Source of the DNA: Saprospiraceae bacterium
GTDB taxonomy: Bacteria; Bacteroidota; Bacteroidia; Chitinophagales; Saprospiraceae
DNA length: 36,919 nt
Assembly: GCA_026993525.1 (NCBI GenBank)
Contig: JALWSS010000209.1
Span: 1 to 36,919, forward strand
Reading direction: 5' to 3'
Made by a program: the position numbers and the translations under genes. Under the pieces are notes generated by a model. That model was given only the letters and a program-made list of their open reading frames with translations. It was not told the origin of the DNA and searched no databases. Positions 15,713 to 24,419 of this stretch are shown here, piece after piece. Numbering within the stretch: position 1 is the first letter of the stretch; each line of letters begins with the position of its first letter.

Positions 15713-16294
15713 ATGTTAGGCCTTAAACTACCAACGGACCCCCGGTGGGTCAACCTGGCAGAGAAAGATCTTGAAGAAATACTCACCGATCACGCCTTTT
15801 GTGAACAGAAGGCTGCCACTTCCTGTATTTCACTCATTCAGCAATACCCCGACAAGAAAGAACTGGTCAAACAGGTGGCACCTGTCGTTACCGAAGAATG
15901 GGGCCACTTCAGACAGGTCCTTCTGGAAATGGAAAAGCGGGGCCTCAGCCTGGGCCGCCAACGAAAGGACGAATACGTGAACGAGCTGCTCAAATTTGAA
16001 AAGAAAGGCATAGGCCGTGAGGAACGCCTCCTGGAAAAACTCCTGATCTGCGCCCTCATCGAAGCCCGCAGCTGTGAGCGTTTCAGGTTGCTGTCGCTGC
16101 ACATTGCCGAAGAAGACCTCAAAGACTTCTACCACAAGTTCATGGTCTCTGAGGCCGGGCATTACCGCCTGTTCCTGGACCTGGCAATGCGCTATTTTGA
16201 CGAAGAAAAGGTGAAAAAACGCTGGCAGGAATACCTCGACTTTGAAGCCGGAGTGATGAAAAAACTGGAGCTGAGAGGCGACCGAATGCATTGA
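15713..16294 (+). CDS. miaE: tRNA-(ms2io6A)-hydroxylase, MiaE family
   Basis: The 193-residue non-haem diiron protein has a ferritin-like four-helix pattern. The likely iron ligands are in DHAFCEQKAA, TEEWGHFRQVL, ALIEARSCERF and VSEAGHYRLFL, a double E...ExxH arrangement. MiaE hydroxylates the isopentenyl group of 2-methylthio-N6-isopentenyladenosine at tRNA position 37, using oxygen. The start MLGLKLPTDPRWVNLAEKDL agrees with the family. The three 176-bp repeats lie directly downstream. Confidence 0.93.
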   Translation: MLGLKLPTDPRWVNLAEKDLEEILTDHAFCEQKAATSCISLIQQYPDKKELVKQVAPVVTEEWGHFRQVLLEMEKRGLSLGRQRKDEYVNELLKFEKKGIGREERLLEKLLICALIEARSCERFRLLSLHIAEEDLKDFYHKFMVSEAGHYRLFLDLAMRYFDEEKVKKRWQEYLDFEAGVMKKLELRGDRMH

Positions 16295-16410
16295 TCCCGA
16301 TCCCGAATCAAGTTCGGGATCGGGAGGTTGAGAGGGGTTGATCCCGAAACAAGTTAGGGAGGTTTAGAGAAGTTTAGAGAAGTTTAGTGGGGTTGAGAGG
16401 GGTTTAGAGG
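16295..16410. repeat. Intergenic repeat island C, left part
   Basis: It starts right after the miaE stop codon. A hairpin word (GATCCCGA...TCGGGATC) is followed by tandem purine-rich units of the AGGTTTAGAGAAGTTTAGAG and GGGGTTGAGAGG type, period about 10. No gene is visible. Confidence 0.7.
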
Positions 16411-16586
16411 AGTTGATACCGAAATAAGCCCGGGAGGTTCCGCATCAGGTTGCAACTTTCAGTTGCGGCCTCGATTGCAAACGCTGGCAGTGGTTCCAAA
16501 CCCTGCCAGCGTTGGGCTCCCAAAAACCCAGAGAAAAACCTCCGTGGGCTCAGTGGCCTCCGTGAGAGGCAATAAAAGTTGAGAGG
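16411..16586. repeat. 176-bp interspersed repeat, copy 1 of 3
   Basis: The unit runs from AGTTGATACCGAAATAAGCC to AATAAAAGTTGAGAGG. It contains two hairpins: GCAACT/AGTTGC and CGCTGGCAG/CTGCCAGCG (12-nt loop). It is almost identical to copy 3. Confidence 0.9.
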
Positions 16587-16620
16587 GGTTGATCCCGACT
16601 TTCGTCGGGAGGTTGAGAGG

Positions 16621-16796
16621 AGTTGATACCGAAATAAGCCCGGGAGGTTCCGCATCAGGTTGCAACTTTCAGTTGCGGCCTCGATTACAAACGCTGGCAG
16701 TGGTTCCAAACCCTGCCAGCGTTGGGCTCCCAAAAACCCAGAGAAAAACCTCTGTGGGCACCGTGGTCTCCGTGAGAGGCAATAAAAGTTGAGAGG
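16621..16796. repeat. 176-bp interspersed repeat, copy 2 of 3
   Basis: Starts 210 bp after copy 1; the gap holds the hairpin TCCCGACTTTCGTCGGGA (16593-16610). It differs from copies 1 and 3 in GATTACAAACG versus GATTGCAAACG and in a cluster near 16752-16769 (TCTGTGGGCACCGTGGTC). Both hairpin stems are conserved. Confidence 0.9.
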
Positions 16797-16806
16797 GGTT
16801 GAGAGG

Positions 16807-16982
16807 AGTTGATACCGAAATAAGCCCGGGAGGTTCCGCATCAGGTTGCAACTTTCAGTTGCGGCCTCGATTGCAAACGCTGGCAGTGGTTCCAAACCCT
16901 GCCAGCGTTGGGCTCCCAAAAACCCAGAGAAAAACCTCCGTGGGCTCAGTGGCCTCCGTGAGAGGCAATAAAAGTTGAGAGA
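16807..16982. repeat. 176-bp interspersed repeat, copy 3 of 3
   Basis: Starts 186 bp after copy 2. It matches copy 1 in the cluster where copy 2 differs. It is followed by a GATCCCGATCCCGAATCAAG hairpin word and AGTTGAGAGA tandem units up to about 17048. The remaining stretch to the sigma gene at 17247 shows no further repeat and no clear TAnnTTTG box. Confidence 0.9.
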
Positions 16983-17246
16983 GGTTGATCCCGATCCCGA
17001 ATCAAGTTCGGGACGGGAGGTTGAGAGAAGTTGAGAGAAGTTGAGAGGATACGACTGGTTTCGCATCATTTTTTGATTTCAAGTGAAATCAGTGGGATTC
17101 CGGCCTAACGGTGTGGCAGCTTTTTTGATTAACTTGGCTTGACATTTCAGATGTGGCTTCATTCAGTGAGTGTCCGACCTCAAAGTGCTTATCCAACAAT
17201 TCCTGTTTCATCAGCACCTTGAACCCAATTTCAAAACGACCTGACT

Positions 17247-18113
17247 ATGCGCCAGCTCAAAATCAGCAACCGAATCACCTCCAGGGAAAGCCGTGCCCTT
17301 GAGCAATACCTCAATGACATTGGCAAGATTGACCTGCTGACGGTGGACCAGGAAGCCGAGCTGGCACGCAGGATCAAAGAGGGGGACAAGGAAGCGCTGG
17401 AACAACTTTGCAATGCCAATCTCAGATTTGTCGTCTCCGTTGCGAAGCAATACCAAAACCAGGGCCTTTCACTCAGCGACCTCATTAACGAAGGCAATGT
17501 AGGCCTGCTGAAAGCCGCCAGGCGATTTGATGAAACCAAAGGCTTCAAATTCATCTCTTATGCGGTTTGGTGGATCCGGCAAAGCATCCTGCAGGCCATC
17601 GTCGAGCATTCCAGGATCGTCAGATTGCCGGTCAGCAAGCTGGGCTCTTACAACAAAGTCAATGAGGCCTATATGTCCTTTGTGCAGGAGTTTGAACGGG
17701 AACCAACCGTTGAAGAACTGGCGGAAATCCTCGACATACCTTCAAGGGATGTCAAAAACATGCTTCGCAGCAACCTGCGCCACAACTCACTGGACGCTCC
17801 CATTGGCGGTGAAGACAGCGATGCCACCATGCTGGACATGCTGGCCGATGCCGATGGCAGCAAACCGGATGACGAATTGATGGAACAGTCGCTACGGGAA
17901 GAAGTAAAAGCGGGAATGAGCTTTCTTTCACCCCGCGAAAAAGAAGTGATCTCTTGTTACTTCGGTCTCAACGGCCGCCAGCCGCTCAACCTCGAGGAAA
18001 TTGGAGAGTTGTACGGATTGACCCGGGAGCGGGTACGCCAAATCAAAGAGCGGGCTATTCGTCGCTTGCGCAAATCCATCAACCGAAGTGACCTGCGCTC
18101 TTACCTGGGATAA
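17247..18113 (+). CDS. rpoD: RNA polymerase sigma factor RpoD (canonical Bacteroidota type)
   Basis: The 288-residue sigma-70 lacks region 1.1. It begins [20 protein letters not shown] and ends DLRSYLG, both close to the primary sigma factor of Bacteroidota. Region 2 is canonical ([40 protein letters not shown]). Region 3 has [20 protein letters not shown]. Region 4.2 has [20 protein letters not shown]. It is closer to the primary RpoD than the paralog at 2816, but differs from textbook sequences ([14 protein letters not shown] instead of VGSLNKISKAFS). It could therefore be the primary factor or a close group 2 relative; the window cannot decide. It is convergent with the dipeptide epimerase gene. 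Confidence 0.92.
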   Translation: MRQLKISNRITSRESRALEQYLNDIGKIDLLTVDQEAELARRIKEGDKEALEQLCNANLRFVVSVAKQYQNQGLSLSDLINEGNVGLLKAARRFDETKGFKFISYAVWWIRQSILQAIVEHSRIVRLPVSKLGSYNKVNEAYMSFVQEFEREPTVEELAEILDIPSRDVKNMLRSNLRHNSLDAPIGGEDSDATMLDMLADADGSKPDDELMEQSLREEVKAGMSFLSPREKEVISCYFGLNGRQPLNLEEIGELYGLTRERVRQIKERAIRRLRKSINRSDLRSYLG

Positions 18114-18190
18114 ATTCACTTGCCTTTTGCCGAAACCATTTAATGGCTCCCGCCCCCCCGGGATGAGTGCTGCAATGCCACGGGTGGATA

Positions 18191-19213
18191 CTAACCCAAT
18201 CCGGGTAATGCAAGCCCAAATCCAGGCCGGTCATTGAGATGAACATTTCCATGCCCGTCCAGTCTCGCCCCTGAGGCAGGGTCATTTTTCAGCAGTAGCG
18301 GGCCGTCAATGTCCAGGTAATCGAGGGCCGGAGCCAGGTGCGCCATGGCCGATATGGCCACGCTGCTTTCCACCATGCAGCCCCCCATGATCCTGAGATC
18401 GAGTGACCGGGCCAGTCGGATCATTTTCAGTGCCGGAGTTACCCCACCGCATTTCACCAGCTTGATGTTGATGCCGTCAAACACTTCTGCACAAGGCTCT
18501 ACCTCTTCCGGCGTGCGGCAGGATTCATCGGCAATGAGCGGCAAAGCGCTGTGTTTCGACAGCTCTTCCATGCCTCCCCAATCGTCGTGGCGGAGCGGTT
18601 GCTCGATGAATTCCACCTTCAGCTCCGCCAATTTTTCGGACAACTCAATGGCCTCCCGAACCGTCCATGCGCAATTGGCATCCACCCTCAAAACGGCGTC
18701 GGTGTTGTCCCGGAGCATTCTCATCACTTCCAGGTCGTTTTTCCCTCCCAGCTTCACCTTGTAAATGCTGAAATCCGTTTCCCGGAGTTTGCGAAGCATG
18801 GTTTTCGGATCATCAATGGGAAGGGTGTAACAGCTTTTGGGAACCGCATCGGCCTGCCAGCCCCAAAGCTCATGGCAGGGCTTGTCCAACAGCTTGCCGT
18901 AGAGGTCGTGGGCAGCCTCATCCAGTGCAGCCAGGAGGAAGGTGTTGCCGTCGCACAGCGGTTTGATGTACTCGTGAAAATTGGTAGGGTTGTCGAAGGC
19001 ATAATTCTCTATCACCGGCCGCAGCTTTTCGGCTCCGGCCAGCAAGTCTTCCGCCTTCACTCTGTAATACTCGTGCTCGCCGGCCTCACCAAATCCGGTT
19101 TTTCCGGCAGCAGTCAGCTCCAGGAACACAACCCGCCGCTCACTGTATGCCCCACGGGCAATGGTAAAGGTCTCTTTCAGTTTCAGGGTGAAGGGGTGGA
19201 TCGTCAGTTGCAT
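18191..19213 (-). CDS. Dipeptide epimerase (enolase superfamily, L-Ala-D/L-Glu epimerase type)
   Basis: The 340-residue enzyme has the muconate-lactonizing/enolase fold: an N-terminal capping domain, then a TIM barrel. The acid/base KxK is in YKVKLGG. Metal ligands are in RVDANCAW, FIEQPL and IADESC, and the second-face lysine is in NIKLVKCGG. The final segment LDIDGPLLLKNDP matches dipeptide epimerases. These enzymes typically epimerise L-Ala-D-Glu from murein or other hydrophobic dipeptides. Here the S9 peptidase lies upstream on the same strand, so a peptide salvage role is a reasonable inference. The 352-bp gap between the two genes is filled by repeat island D, which may interrupt co-transcription. 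Confidence 0.9.
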   Translation of the reverse strand: MQLTIHPFTLKLKETFTIARGAYSERRVVFLELTAAGKTGFGEAGEHEYYRVKAEDLLAGAEKLRPVIENYAFDNPTNFHEYIKPLCDGNTFLLAALDEAAHDLYGKLLDKPCHELWGWQADAVPKSCYTLPIDDPKTMLRKLRETDFSIYKVKLGGKNDLEVMRMLRDNTDAVLRVDANCAWTVREAIELSEKLAELKVEFIEQPLRHDDWGGMEELSKHSALPLIADESCRTPEEVEPCAEVFDGINIKLVKCGGVTPALKMIRLARSLDLRIMGGCMVESSVAISAMAHLAPALDYLDIDGPLLLKNDPASGARLDGHGNVHLNDRPGFGLALPGLG

Positions 19214-19224
19214 GGGTTGATTGG

Positions 19225-19545
19225 TTTGGGGTTTTTATGGAGGATTATGAGGATTATGACCCCGATATTCATCGGGGATGAAGGATTATGACCCCGATAT
19301 TCATCGGGGATGAAGGGTTATGAAGGATTATGAAGGTTGTTGGTGGTTGTCCCCGATAGCCATGGGGGTCGGTTGGCGGTTGTCGGTTGTCGGTTGGAAG
19401 GAATACGCTGCTCAATTCTGTTTTTAACGCTCATTTCTATGTGGTTAAGAAGTTTAGGGTGTAGGGTGTAGGGTTTAGTGATGGAGGTGCTAGCTCTTTG
19501 ATCCCTCAATTCCTCAAATCCTCGATTCTTCCCTGCCTGTCGGCA
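19225..19545. repeat. Intergenic repeat island D (composite hairpins and tandem arrays)
   Basis: From left to right it contains: GGATTATGA units (period 9); the hairpin CCCCGATATTCATCGGGG twice; GGTTGTC heptamers (about 19370-19396); a unique core near 19411-19440; AGGGTGT heptamers; and TCCTCAA-type units with a CCTGCCTGTCGGCAGACAGG palindrome near 19532-19551. The block 19241-19291 is an exact inverted copy of 35846-35896, and 19440-19471 matches inverted 35645-35676 with one mismatch. No gene is visible. Confidence 0.9.
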
Positions 19546-19565
19546 GACAGGGATTCTTCAGTTCT

Positions 19566-21980
19566 TCACTCCCTCAACGTTTTATCAAACAGCCGGTAGA
19601 TCCTTTTGTACTCATCGGCCCAGCTGGCGGGCTCCACAAAGCCGTGGCTTTCCACGGGGAAGACGGCCATTTCCCAGTTGTCCTTGCCGAGTTCGATGAG
19701 TCGTTGCGAAAGGCGTACCACATCCTGAAACTGCACGTTCACGTCCACCATTCCGTGGAGGATGAGCAGGTGTCCTTTCAGCCCTTCGGCAAAATAAATG
19801 GGTGACGAACGCCGGTAGGCAATGCTGTCTTCCACCGGCGTGTTGAGGATGTTGGAGGTGTAAGCGTGGTTGTAATGAGCCCAGTCGGTAACGGAGCGGA
19901 GTGCTGCCCCGCTTTTGAACACACCCGGCGCCGTGAACTGCGCCATCAGGGTGATAAAGCCACCGTAACTGCCACCGTAGATTCCGATCCGGCCTGCATC
20001 GATGCCGTGCTCCTCCACCAGGTATCGGGCGCCGTCCACCTGGTCGGAGAGGTCCTTGCCGCCCATGTGCCGGTAGATGGCGGTGCGCCAGTCACGGCCA
20101 TAGCCGCTGCTGGCCCGGTAGTCTATGTCCAGTACGGTGTAGCCATTGTCAGCCAGGAAATTGTGGAACATGTACTCCCTGAAATAGCTGCTCCACCAGC
20201 GGTGCACGTTTTGGAGGTAACCGGCACCGTGTACGAAGATCACCGCAGCGCCATTTCGCCTGGGCGCCTCCGGGCGGTACAGCCGGGCCGGCACTTGCAC
20301 CCCGTCAGAGGCCTTGAACCACACCAACTCGGGCTCCCGCCAGGGGTAAGCCTCAAATTCATTGGTGGTGGACCGGGTGAGCTGCACGGCCTCAGCGCCG
20401 GGCTCATTGGGCATCAGGTACAGTTCCCAGGGCTTGTTGCTGTAAGAATAGCGCACGGCGATCCGGCGCTCATCGGGCGAGAGCCGGGTCTGGTGATTTC
20501 CCGGAAGGGAAGTTATTTTTTTCATTTCGCCTCCGGCAACGGGCAGGCTGTACAGGTGCTGCTCAAAGGGGCTCTCCCGGTTGCTGCGCAGGTAAAACAG
20601 CTCGCCGTCCCTGGAGAGTTGCACATCCAGAATTTCAAAGTCACCGGAAGTCAGTTGCTTCTTCTTTTTCGTCTCGGTGTCGAACAGGTAGAGGTGTGAA
20701 AAACCGCTCTGTTCCGACTGAAAATAGAGGGTCTTGCCGTCCGGCAGCCAACCCAGCGTTCCGGTGGAAAAATTCCAACCGCTGATGCCGGGGCCGCCCA
20801 CCCAGGCTTCGTCACGCTGCCGGTCAACCGGTTCCAAGGCACCCGTTTCCAGGTTGAGCAGCATGATCCAGCGGTCTTTGTTGTCGAGGCTGCGAATCAC
20901 CACAACAGCCTTTCCCCCTTCGGAAAATACCGGGCCGTTGAAAATCACTTTCCGGGGTTTGTCGTATCTGGGGCTGAACTCCGTTGTGTCATTGTGGTAT
21001 TCACGCAGGAATTCCGGTTTGTCGTAAATGCCCTCGATCTGCTCCACATTCACCAGGTACACTGTATCCCGCTGGCGGTCGTAGATGCCCAGTTCCGTCC
21101 ATCCCTGGGGGCTGCCCACCCTGGGCCGTGAGCGGAGCATTTCCACCCGGCCGGATTCGGTGACGTAATTGGGCACTTCGGTGCCTTTGGCGCCACCTTC
21201 GTGATACAGCCTGAAGGTGACATAATGAAGGTCAGGTGAGACCTTCAGGTTGCCGATAGTGGCATCGCCATAGCGATAGGTGAAGGGGCGTTCCGGTTGC
21301 AGGGCTTTTCGCCGTTGCCTGCGGGCTTCCCTTTTTTGTTTGCGTTCCGCCAATGCTTCAAACAGTTCCATGTTGTCGGCTTCCAGCCAGGCCTCATGAG
21401 GTGGTTTCGGCCGCTGGCCCCGCTCTTTTCCGGAACGGAAGTCAGTCAGTTGGGTCAACACATTTCCACTGAGATCCCAGCTGAACAGGTTATCGCCATT
21501 CTGGAAAATGACCTGCTGCCCGTCGGCACTGAAACGGGGATTGCTTTCACGCGCCAGGGTATTGGTCAGTTGCCGCACCGTCCATTGGCCGGAGGCCGAC
21601 AAAGAAGCCAGAAAAATATCGCCGTTTTTGCTGTACACCAGGGCGTTCCGGGCCTTGTTGTAGTCGCCCGTCCCGGGCAATGCTTTCAGCTCTTCGGGGT
21701 CCACTTTCAGGGGCTCCCCTGCCCTGCCGTTTTCATCCAGGCTTATTTTGTAGTCGCTGCGCAATGTATCCCCATCCGGATTCCATGAGAAGTAGATGGT
21801 CTTGCTGTCGGGCGACCAGCGGATGTCCTCCGGAAGAAAGCCGACGAAGCGCTCCCCCTGCATGAACTTCGTTATCGTCAACGGGCTTTGATTGACGGGT
21901 TTGCTCAGACTGCTCAGTTGGCCGAAGGCCGAAGGGAATAGAATAACGGATGAAACGAATAGGGTGAAAAGGAACTTCAT
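19566..21980 (-). CDS. Exported S9-family prolyl oligopeptidase (DPP IV-like)
   Basis: The 804-residue protein has a signal peptide (MKFLFTLFVSSVILFPSAFG). A beta-propeller with DPP IV/PD40-type blades extends to about residue 560 (DIRWSPDSKTIYFSWNPDG, SGWNFSTGTLGWLPDGKTLY). The C-terminal alpha/beta-hydrolase domain follows. The catalytic triad is visible: Ser671 in GIYGGSYGGFITL, Asp746 in LHGMVDVNVQF and His779 in FPVESHGF. An insertion rich in basic residues (AERKQKREARRQRRKALQPE) lies near residues 210-230. It probably removes dipeptides from oligopeptides in the periplasm. I chose ATG 21980 over 22001 because a -7 box sits at 22006-21999 and the signal peptide starts at 21980. Confidence 0.95.
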   Translation of the reverse strand: MKFLFTLFVSSVILFPSAFGQLSSLSKPVNQSPLTITKFMQGERFVGFLPEDIRWSPDSKTIYFSWNPDGDTLRSDYKISLDENGRAGEPLKVDPEELKALPGTGDYNKARNALVYSKNGDIFLASLSASGQWTVRQLTNTLARESNPRFSADGQQVIFQNGDNLFSWDLSGNVLTQLTDFRSGKERGQRPKPPHEAWLEADNMELFEALAERKQKREARRQRRKALQPERPFTYRYGDATIGNLKVSPDLHYVTFRLYHEGGAKGTEVPNYVTESGRVEMLRSRPRVGSPQGWTELGIYDRQRDTVYLVNVEQIEGIYDKPEFLREYHNDTTEFSPRYDKPRKVIFNGPVFSEGGKAVVVIRSLDNKDRWIMLLNLETGALEPVDRQRDEAWVGGPGISGWNFSTGTLGWLPDGKTLYFQSEQSGFSHLYLFDTETKKKKQLTSGDFEILDVQLSRDGELFYLRSNRESPFEQHLYSLPVAGGEMKKITSLPGNHQTRLSPDERRIAVRYSYSNKPWELYLMPNEPGAEAVQLTRSTTNEFEAYPWREPELVWFKASDGVQVPARLYRPEAPRRNGAAVIFVHGAGYLQNVHRWWSSYFREYMFHNFLADNGYTVLDIDYRASSGYGRDWRTAIYRHMGGKDLSDQVDGARYLVEEHGIDAGRIGIYGGSYGGFITLMAQFTAPGVFKSGAALRSVTDWAHYNHAYTSNILNTPVEDSIAYRRSSPIYFAEGLKGHLLILHGMVDVNVQFQDVVRLSQRLIELGKDNWEMAVFPVESHGFVEPASWADEYKRIYRLFDKTLRE

Positions 21981-21998
21981 GGTGTTTTGATTTGGCGC

Positions 21999-22006
21999 CA
22001 AAGATA
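21999..22006 (-). promoter_or_regulatory. -7 box of the S9 peptidase gene
   Basis: On the minus strand it reads TATCTTTG, a perfect TAnnTTTG, 18 bp before the ATG at 21980. The short leader supports that start. Confidence 0.5.
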
Positions 22007-22118
22007 ATCGCCTCCTGGTTCCTGTTCCCGAAGTCCTGCTAAAAGCCTGTTAATTCCCCCGCCATCGCCTACGGCAAATGCTCTTGCCGGATAGCTTTAC
22101 AGCAAAACAGCTGAGTCT

Positions 22119-22679
22119 ATGAAGTATTTTTTCTTCGCAATTGCAATTCTGACCCTGACCCCTTCCTGCCAAAAAGACGAAAGCCCCGCCCCCACCGGTG
22201 ACAATGTGCTGCATTACGACGGCGACAATTTCTCCGGCCCACTGCTGGCAGCCGGCACCCACGAGCTGGCTGTCAGGTTCCCCGCCGCTGACCTGGCCGC
22301 CCACAAGGGCAAGCGGATCAAAACCGTCAGTTTTTTTGCCGGCAACAAACCGGCAGATTGCAAGGTGTGTATCCTTGGCCAGGGCACTGCCACCTCACCC
22401 GGCCCCGTCATTTACCAGGCCACCGTCACCAACGACCTGTCAACCCCCGCCTGGAACACCCACATCATCGGCCCCAACCTCGTCATCGGCGATGAGGACA
22501 TTTGGGTTGCCATCCAGGTGCAACACCTGGCAGAGCAGCAGTCCATCGGCTGCGACGCCGGCCCCCGCAAAAACAACGGCGACTGGCTCTTCCTCAGCAC
22601 CGATGGCCAATGGAAGACCTTTGAGGAAAGAACCGGCCAAAGCGTGAACTGGAACATCAGATTGGTGTTGGAGGAATGA
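22119..22679 (+). CDS. Putative lipoprotein, beta-sandwich-like, function unknown
   Basis: The 186-residue protein starts MKYFFFAIAILTLTPSCQKD, a lipoprotein signal with cysteine 17. The mature part is rich in short beta segments (LHYDGDNFSGPLLAAGTHEL, KTVSFFAGN, PGPVIYQATV, DIWVAIQVQH, GDWLFLSTDGQWKTF) and ends WNIRLVLEE. This pattern recalls exported Bacteroidota carbohydrate- or ligand-binding sandwich modules, but I recognise no specific family. The stop codon overlaps the first unit of a 16-bp tandem array. It is divergent from the S9 peptidase. Confidence 0.8.
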   Translation: MKYFFFAIAILTLTPSCQKDESPAPTGDNVLHYDGDNFSGPLLAAGTHELAVRFPAADLAAHKGKRIKTVSFFAGNKPADCKVCILGQGTATSPGPVIYQATVTNDLSTPAWNTHIIGPNLVIGDEDIWVAIQVQHLAEQQSIGCDAGPRKNNGDWLFLSTDGQWKTFEERTGQSVNWNIRLVLEE

Positions 22680-22789
22680 GGAACTGAGGATGTGAGGAAC
22701 TGAGGATGTGAGGAACTGAGGATGTGAGGAACTGAGGATGTGAGGAACTGAGGATGTGAGGAACTGAGGATGTGAGGAACTGAGGATGT
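22678..22789. repeat. 16-bp perfect tandem array (7 copies)
   Basis: There are seven identical copies of GAGGAACTGAGGATGT. The first copy overlaps the lipoprotein stop codon (22677-22679). The unit is itself two related octamers (GAGGAACT, GAGGATGT). Confidence 0.95.
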
Positions 22790-22983
22790 GAGTCCCGACA
22801 TTCGTCGGGAGAGGATTTGAGGAACTGAAGAACTGAGCCCCGTGCCGATAATAATCGGCATCGGGGGAGGAACCGAGCCCCAGCCCAACCGTAAACCGCC
22901 AACCGCCAACTGATCCCGGGCGAAGCCCCGGGAACAACTGACAACTGACAACAACCTCCATAATCCTCTAAAATCCACAAACC
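22790..22983. repeat. Intergenic repeat island E, right part
   Basis: It contains the hairpin TCCCGACATTCGTCGGGA (22793-22810), the hairpin GTGCCGATAATAATCGGCAT, AACCGCC and GACAACT heptamers, and a CCCGGGCGAAGCCCC word that is the inverse of one at 14458. Its right end (about 22938-22975) parallels the segment at 35822-35850. No gene is visible; msrB starts right after it. Confidence 0.8.
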
Positions 22984-23508
22984 ATGCACCGAATCTTAAA
23001 CTACCTGCCATTCTTGCTCCTGCTGTTGGGCCCTGGTTGCAACCAGGCTCAACAGGCACACAGCAGCGCCGCTGATGCCAGCCCCATCCTTACACCGGAA
23101 GGGGATACCATTCAAAAAGTGATCAAAAGCGAAGAGGAATGGAAGAAAGAGTTGGCCCCGCTCGAGTATTATGTACTCCGGGAGGCCGGTACCGAAAGGG
23201 CCTTCACGGGCGAGTACTGGAACAACCACGAGGGCGGAATATACACCTGCCGGGCCTGCGGGTTCCCGCTGTTTTCCTCAGAAACGAAATTTGAAAGCGG
23301 AACCGGATGGCCCAGCTACTACCAACCGCTCAACGACTACTGCATCGAGGAGGTGAAAGACACCAGTTTTGGCATGGTGCGCACCGAAGTGCGCTGTGCC
23401 CGCTGCGGGGGTCACCTGGGCCACGTTTTCGAAGACGGCCCCAAACCCACCGGCCTGCGCTACTGCATCAATTCTGTATCCTTGAAATTTGAGCCGGAGG
23501 AGGAGTAG
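22984..23508 (+). CDS. msrB: Peptide-methionine (R)-S-oxide reductase, lipoprotein form
   Basis: Reduces methionine-R-sulfoxide in proteins. The 174-residue protein starts with a lipoprotein signal ([11 protein letters not shown], cysteine 19), so it likely repairs envelope proteins. The MsrB domain spans about 50-170. Zinc-binding pairs are CRACG and CARCG, the substrate motif is [32 protein letters not shown] follows, and the catalytic cysteine lies in [11 protein letters not shown]. There is no fused MsrA domain. The recycling reductant in the envelope is not evident from the neighbours. Confidence 0.95.
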   Translation: MHRILNYLPFLLLLLGPGCNQAQQAHSSAADASPILTPEGDTIQKVIKSEEEWKKELAPLEYYVLREAGTERAFTGEYWNNHEGGIYTCRACGFPLFSSETKFESGTGWPSYYQPLNDYCIEEVKDTSFGMVRTEVRCARCGGHLGHVFEDGPKPTGLRYCINSVSLKFEPEEE

Positions 23509-23726
23509 CAGTCCTTGTTTTGAGTCCCCCGATCCCAAAGCTGATGCCGATAGGTGTCGGCATCGGATTTCAGGATATCGGGGCAAAAAGTCATTTTCGA
23601 TTGGAGTTGTCTCCAGGTCCCGTTGTTTGGGAGAGGTCGAGATCAGCCTGTCTAAACCACTCTAAACCCCTCTAAACCTCTCCTAACCTCTCTCTCAACC
23701 TTTCCAAACTGCTGTGCGCTCTGTTG
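23509..23726. repeat. Intergenic repeat island F between convergent msrB and ftsE
   Basis: It holds the hairpin GATGCCGATAGGTGTCGGCATC (near 23541-23562) and a run of CTCTAAACCCCTCTAAACC-type units (about 23651-23705). These are the same words as in island A. No gene is visible. It may provide termination for both flanking genes. Confidence 0.7.
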
Positions 23727-24404
23727 TCAAATCGACACTTCGTCATCGTCGAAAACCCGGCGGTCGTGACATCGGAGGATGCGTGCGGGGAAGCTTTCCA
23801 GAATCCGGTAATCGTGGGTAGCAAACAGTACGGCGGTGTTGTTCTCGTTGCCCAGTTTGCGAAGCAGCAGCAGGATGTCGTCGCTGGTTTCGGGGTCCAG
23901 GTTTCCGGTGGGCTCATCGGCAATGATGAGTTCGGGATCGTTGAGCAGCGCCCTGGCAATGACCACCCGCTGCTGTTCACCGCCGGAGATGGTGTGCGGC
24001 ATGTGCCGGTTTTTTCCTTCCAGCCCCACCTTTTTCAACAACTCATCTATCCGCTGCTGCATCTTGCTGCGGTCGGTCCAGCCACTGGCCTTCAGGGCAA
24101 AGAGCAGGTTGTCTTCCACGCTGCGGTCGTCCAGCAGGTTGAAATCCTGGAAGACGATGCCGAGTTTTCTTCGCAAGAGGGGAATGGTCTTGCGGTTGAG
24201 CTTTGCAAGGTCAAAACCCGCCACAGTTCCCCTTCCCTTCCCGAGTGGCAGGGCTGCGTAAAGGGTCTTTAACAGGCTGCTTTTCCCGCTGCCCGTTTTG
24301 CCTATGAGGTAAACGAATTCGCCTTTGCTGATCTGCAAATTCACCTTTTCGAGAATGAGCTTTCCGCCCTGAAAAATATCAACTTCTTTTAGATCTACGA
24401 CCAC
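23727..24404 (-). CDS. ftsE: Cell-division ABC transporter ATPase FtsE
   Basis: The 225-residue ABC ATPase has Walker A GKTGSGKSSLL, Q-loop VFQDFNLLDD, signature SGGEQQRVVIARALLNDP, Walker B LIIADEPTGNLDP and switch ATHDYRIL. The start, FVYLIGKTGSGKSSLLKTLY and the KLGIVFQDF segment match Bacteroidota FtsE. With the membrane partner FtsX it would couple ATP hydrolysis to periplasmic peptidoglycan hydrolases at the septum. No ftsX is in the window. The only reasonable start is GTG at 24404; an in-frame stop lies seven codons upstream and no ATG lies between. It is preceded by island G, after recF on the same strand. Confidence 0.92.
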   Translation of the reverse strand: MVVDLKEVDIFQGGKLILEKVNLQISKGEFVYLIGKTGSGKSSLLKTLYAALPLGKGRGTVAGFDLAKLNRKTIPLLRRKLGIVFQDFNLLDDRSVEDNLLFALKASGWTDRSKMQQRIDELLKKVGLEGKNRHMPHTISGGEQQRVVIARALLNDPELIIADEPTGNLDPETSDDILLLLRKLGNENNTAVLFATHDYRILESFPARILRCHDRRVFDDDEVSI

Positions 24405-24419
24405 GGATGTTATGATTGA

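Noticed and set aside
16404-17069. Long minus-strand reading frame across the three 176-bp repeats
   Set aside because: It stays open only because the repeat spacing is a multiple of three and the unit lacks stops. Differences between copies are not biased to silent positions, and it has no sensible start context, so I treat it as a by-product of the repeat.
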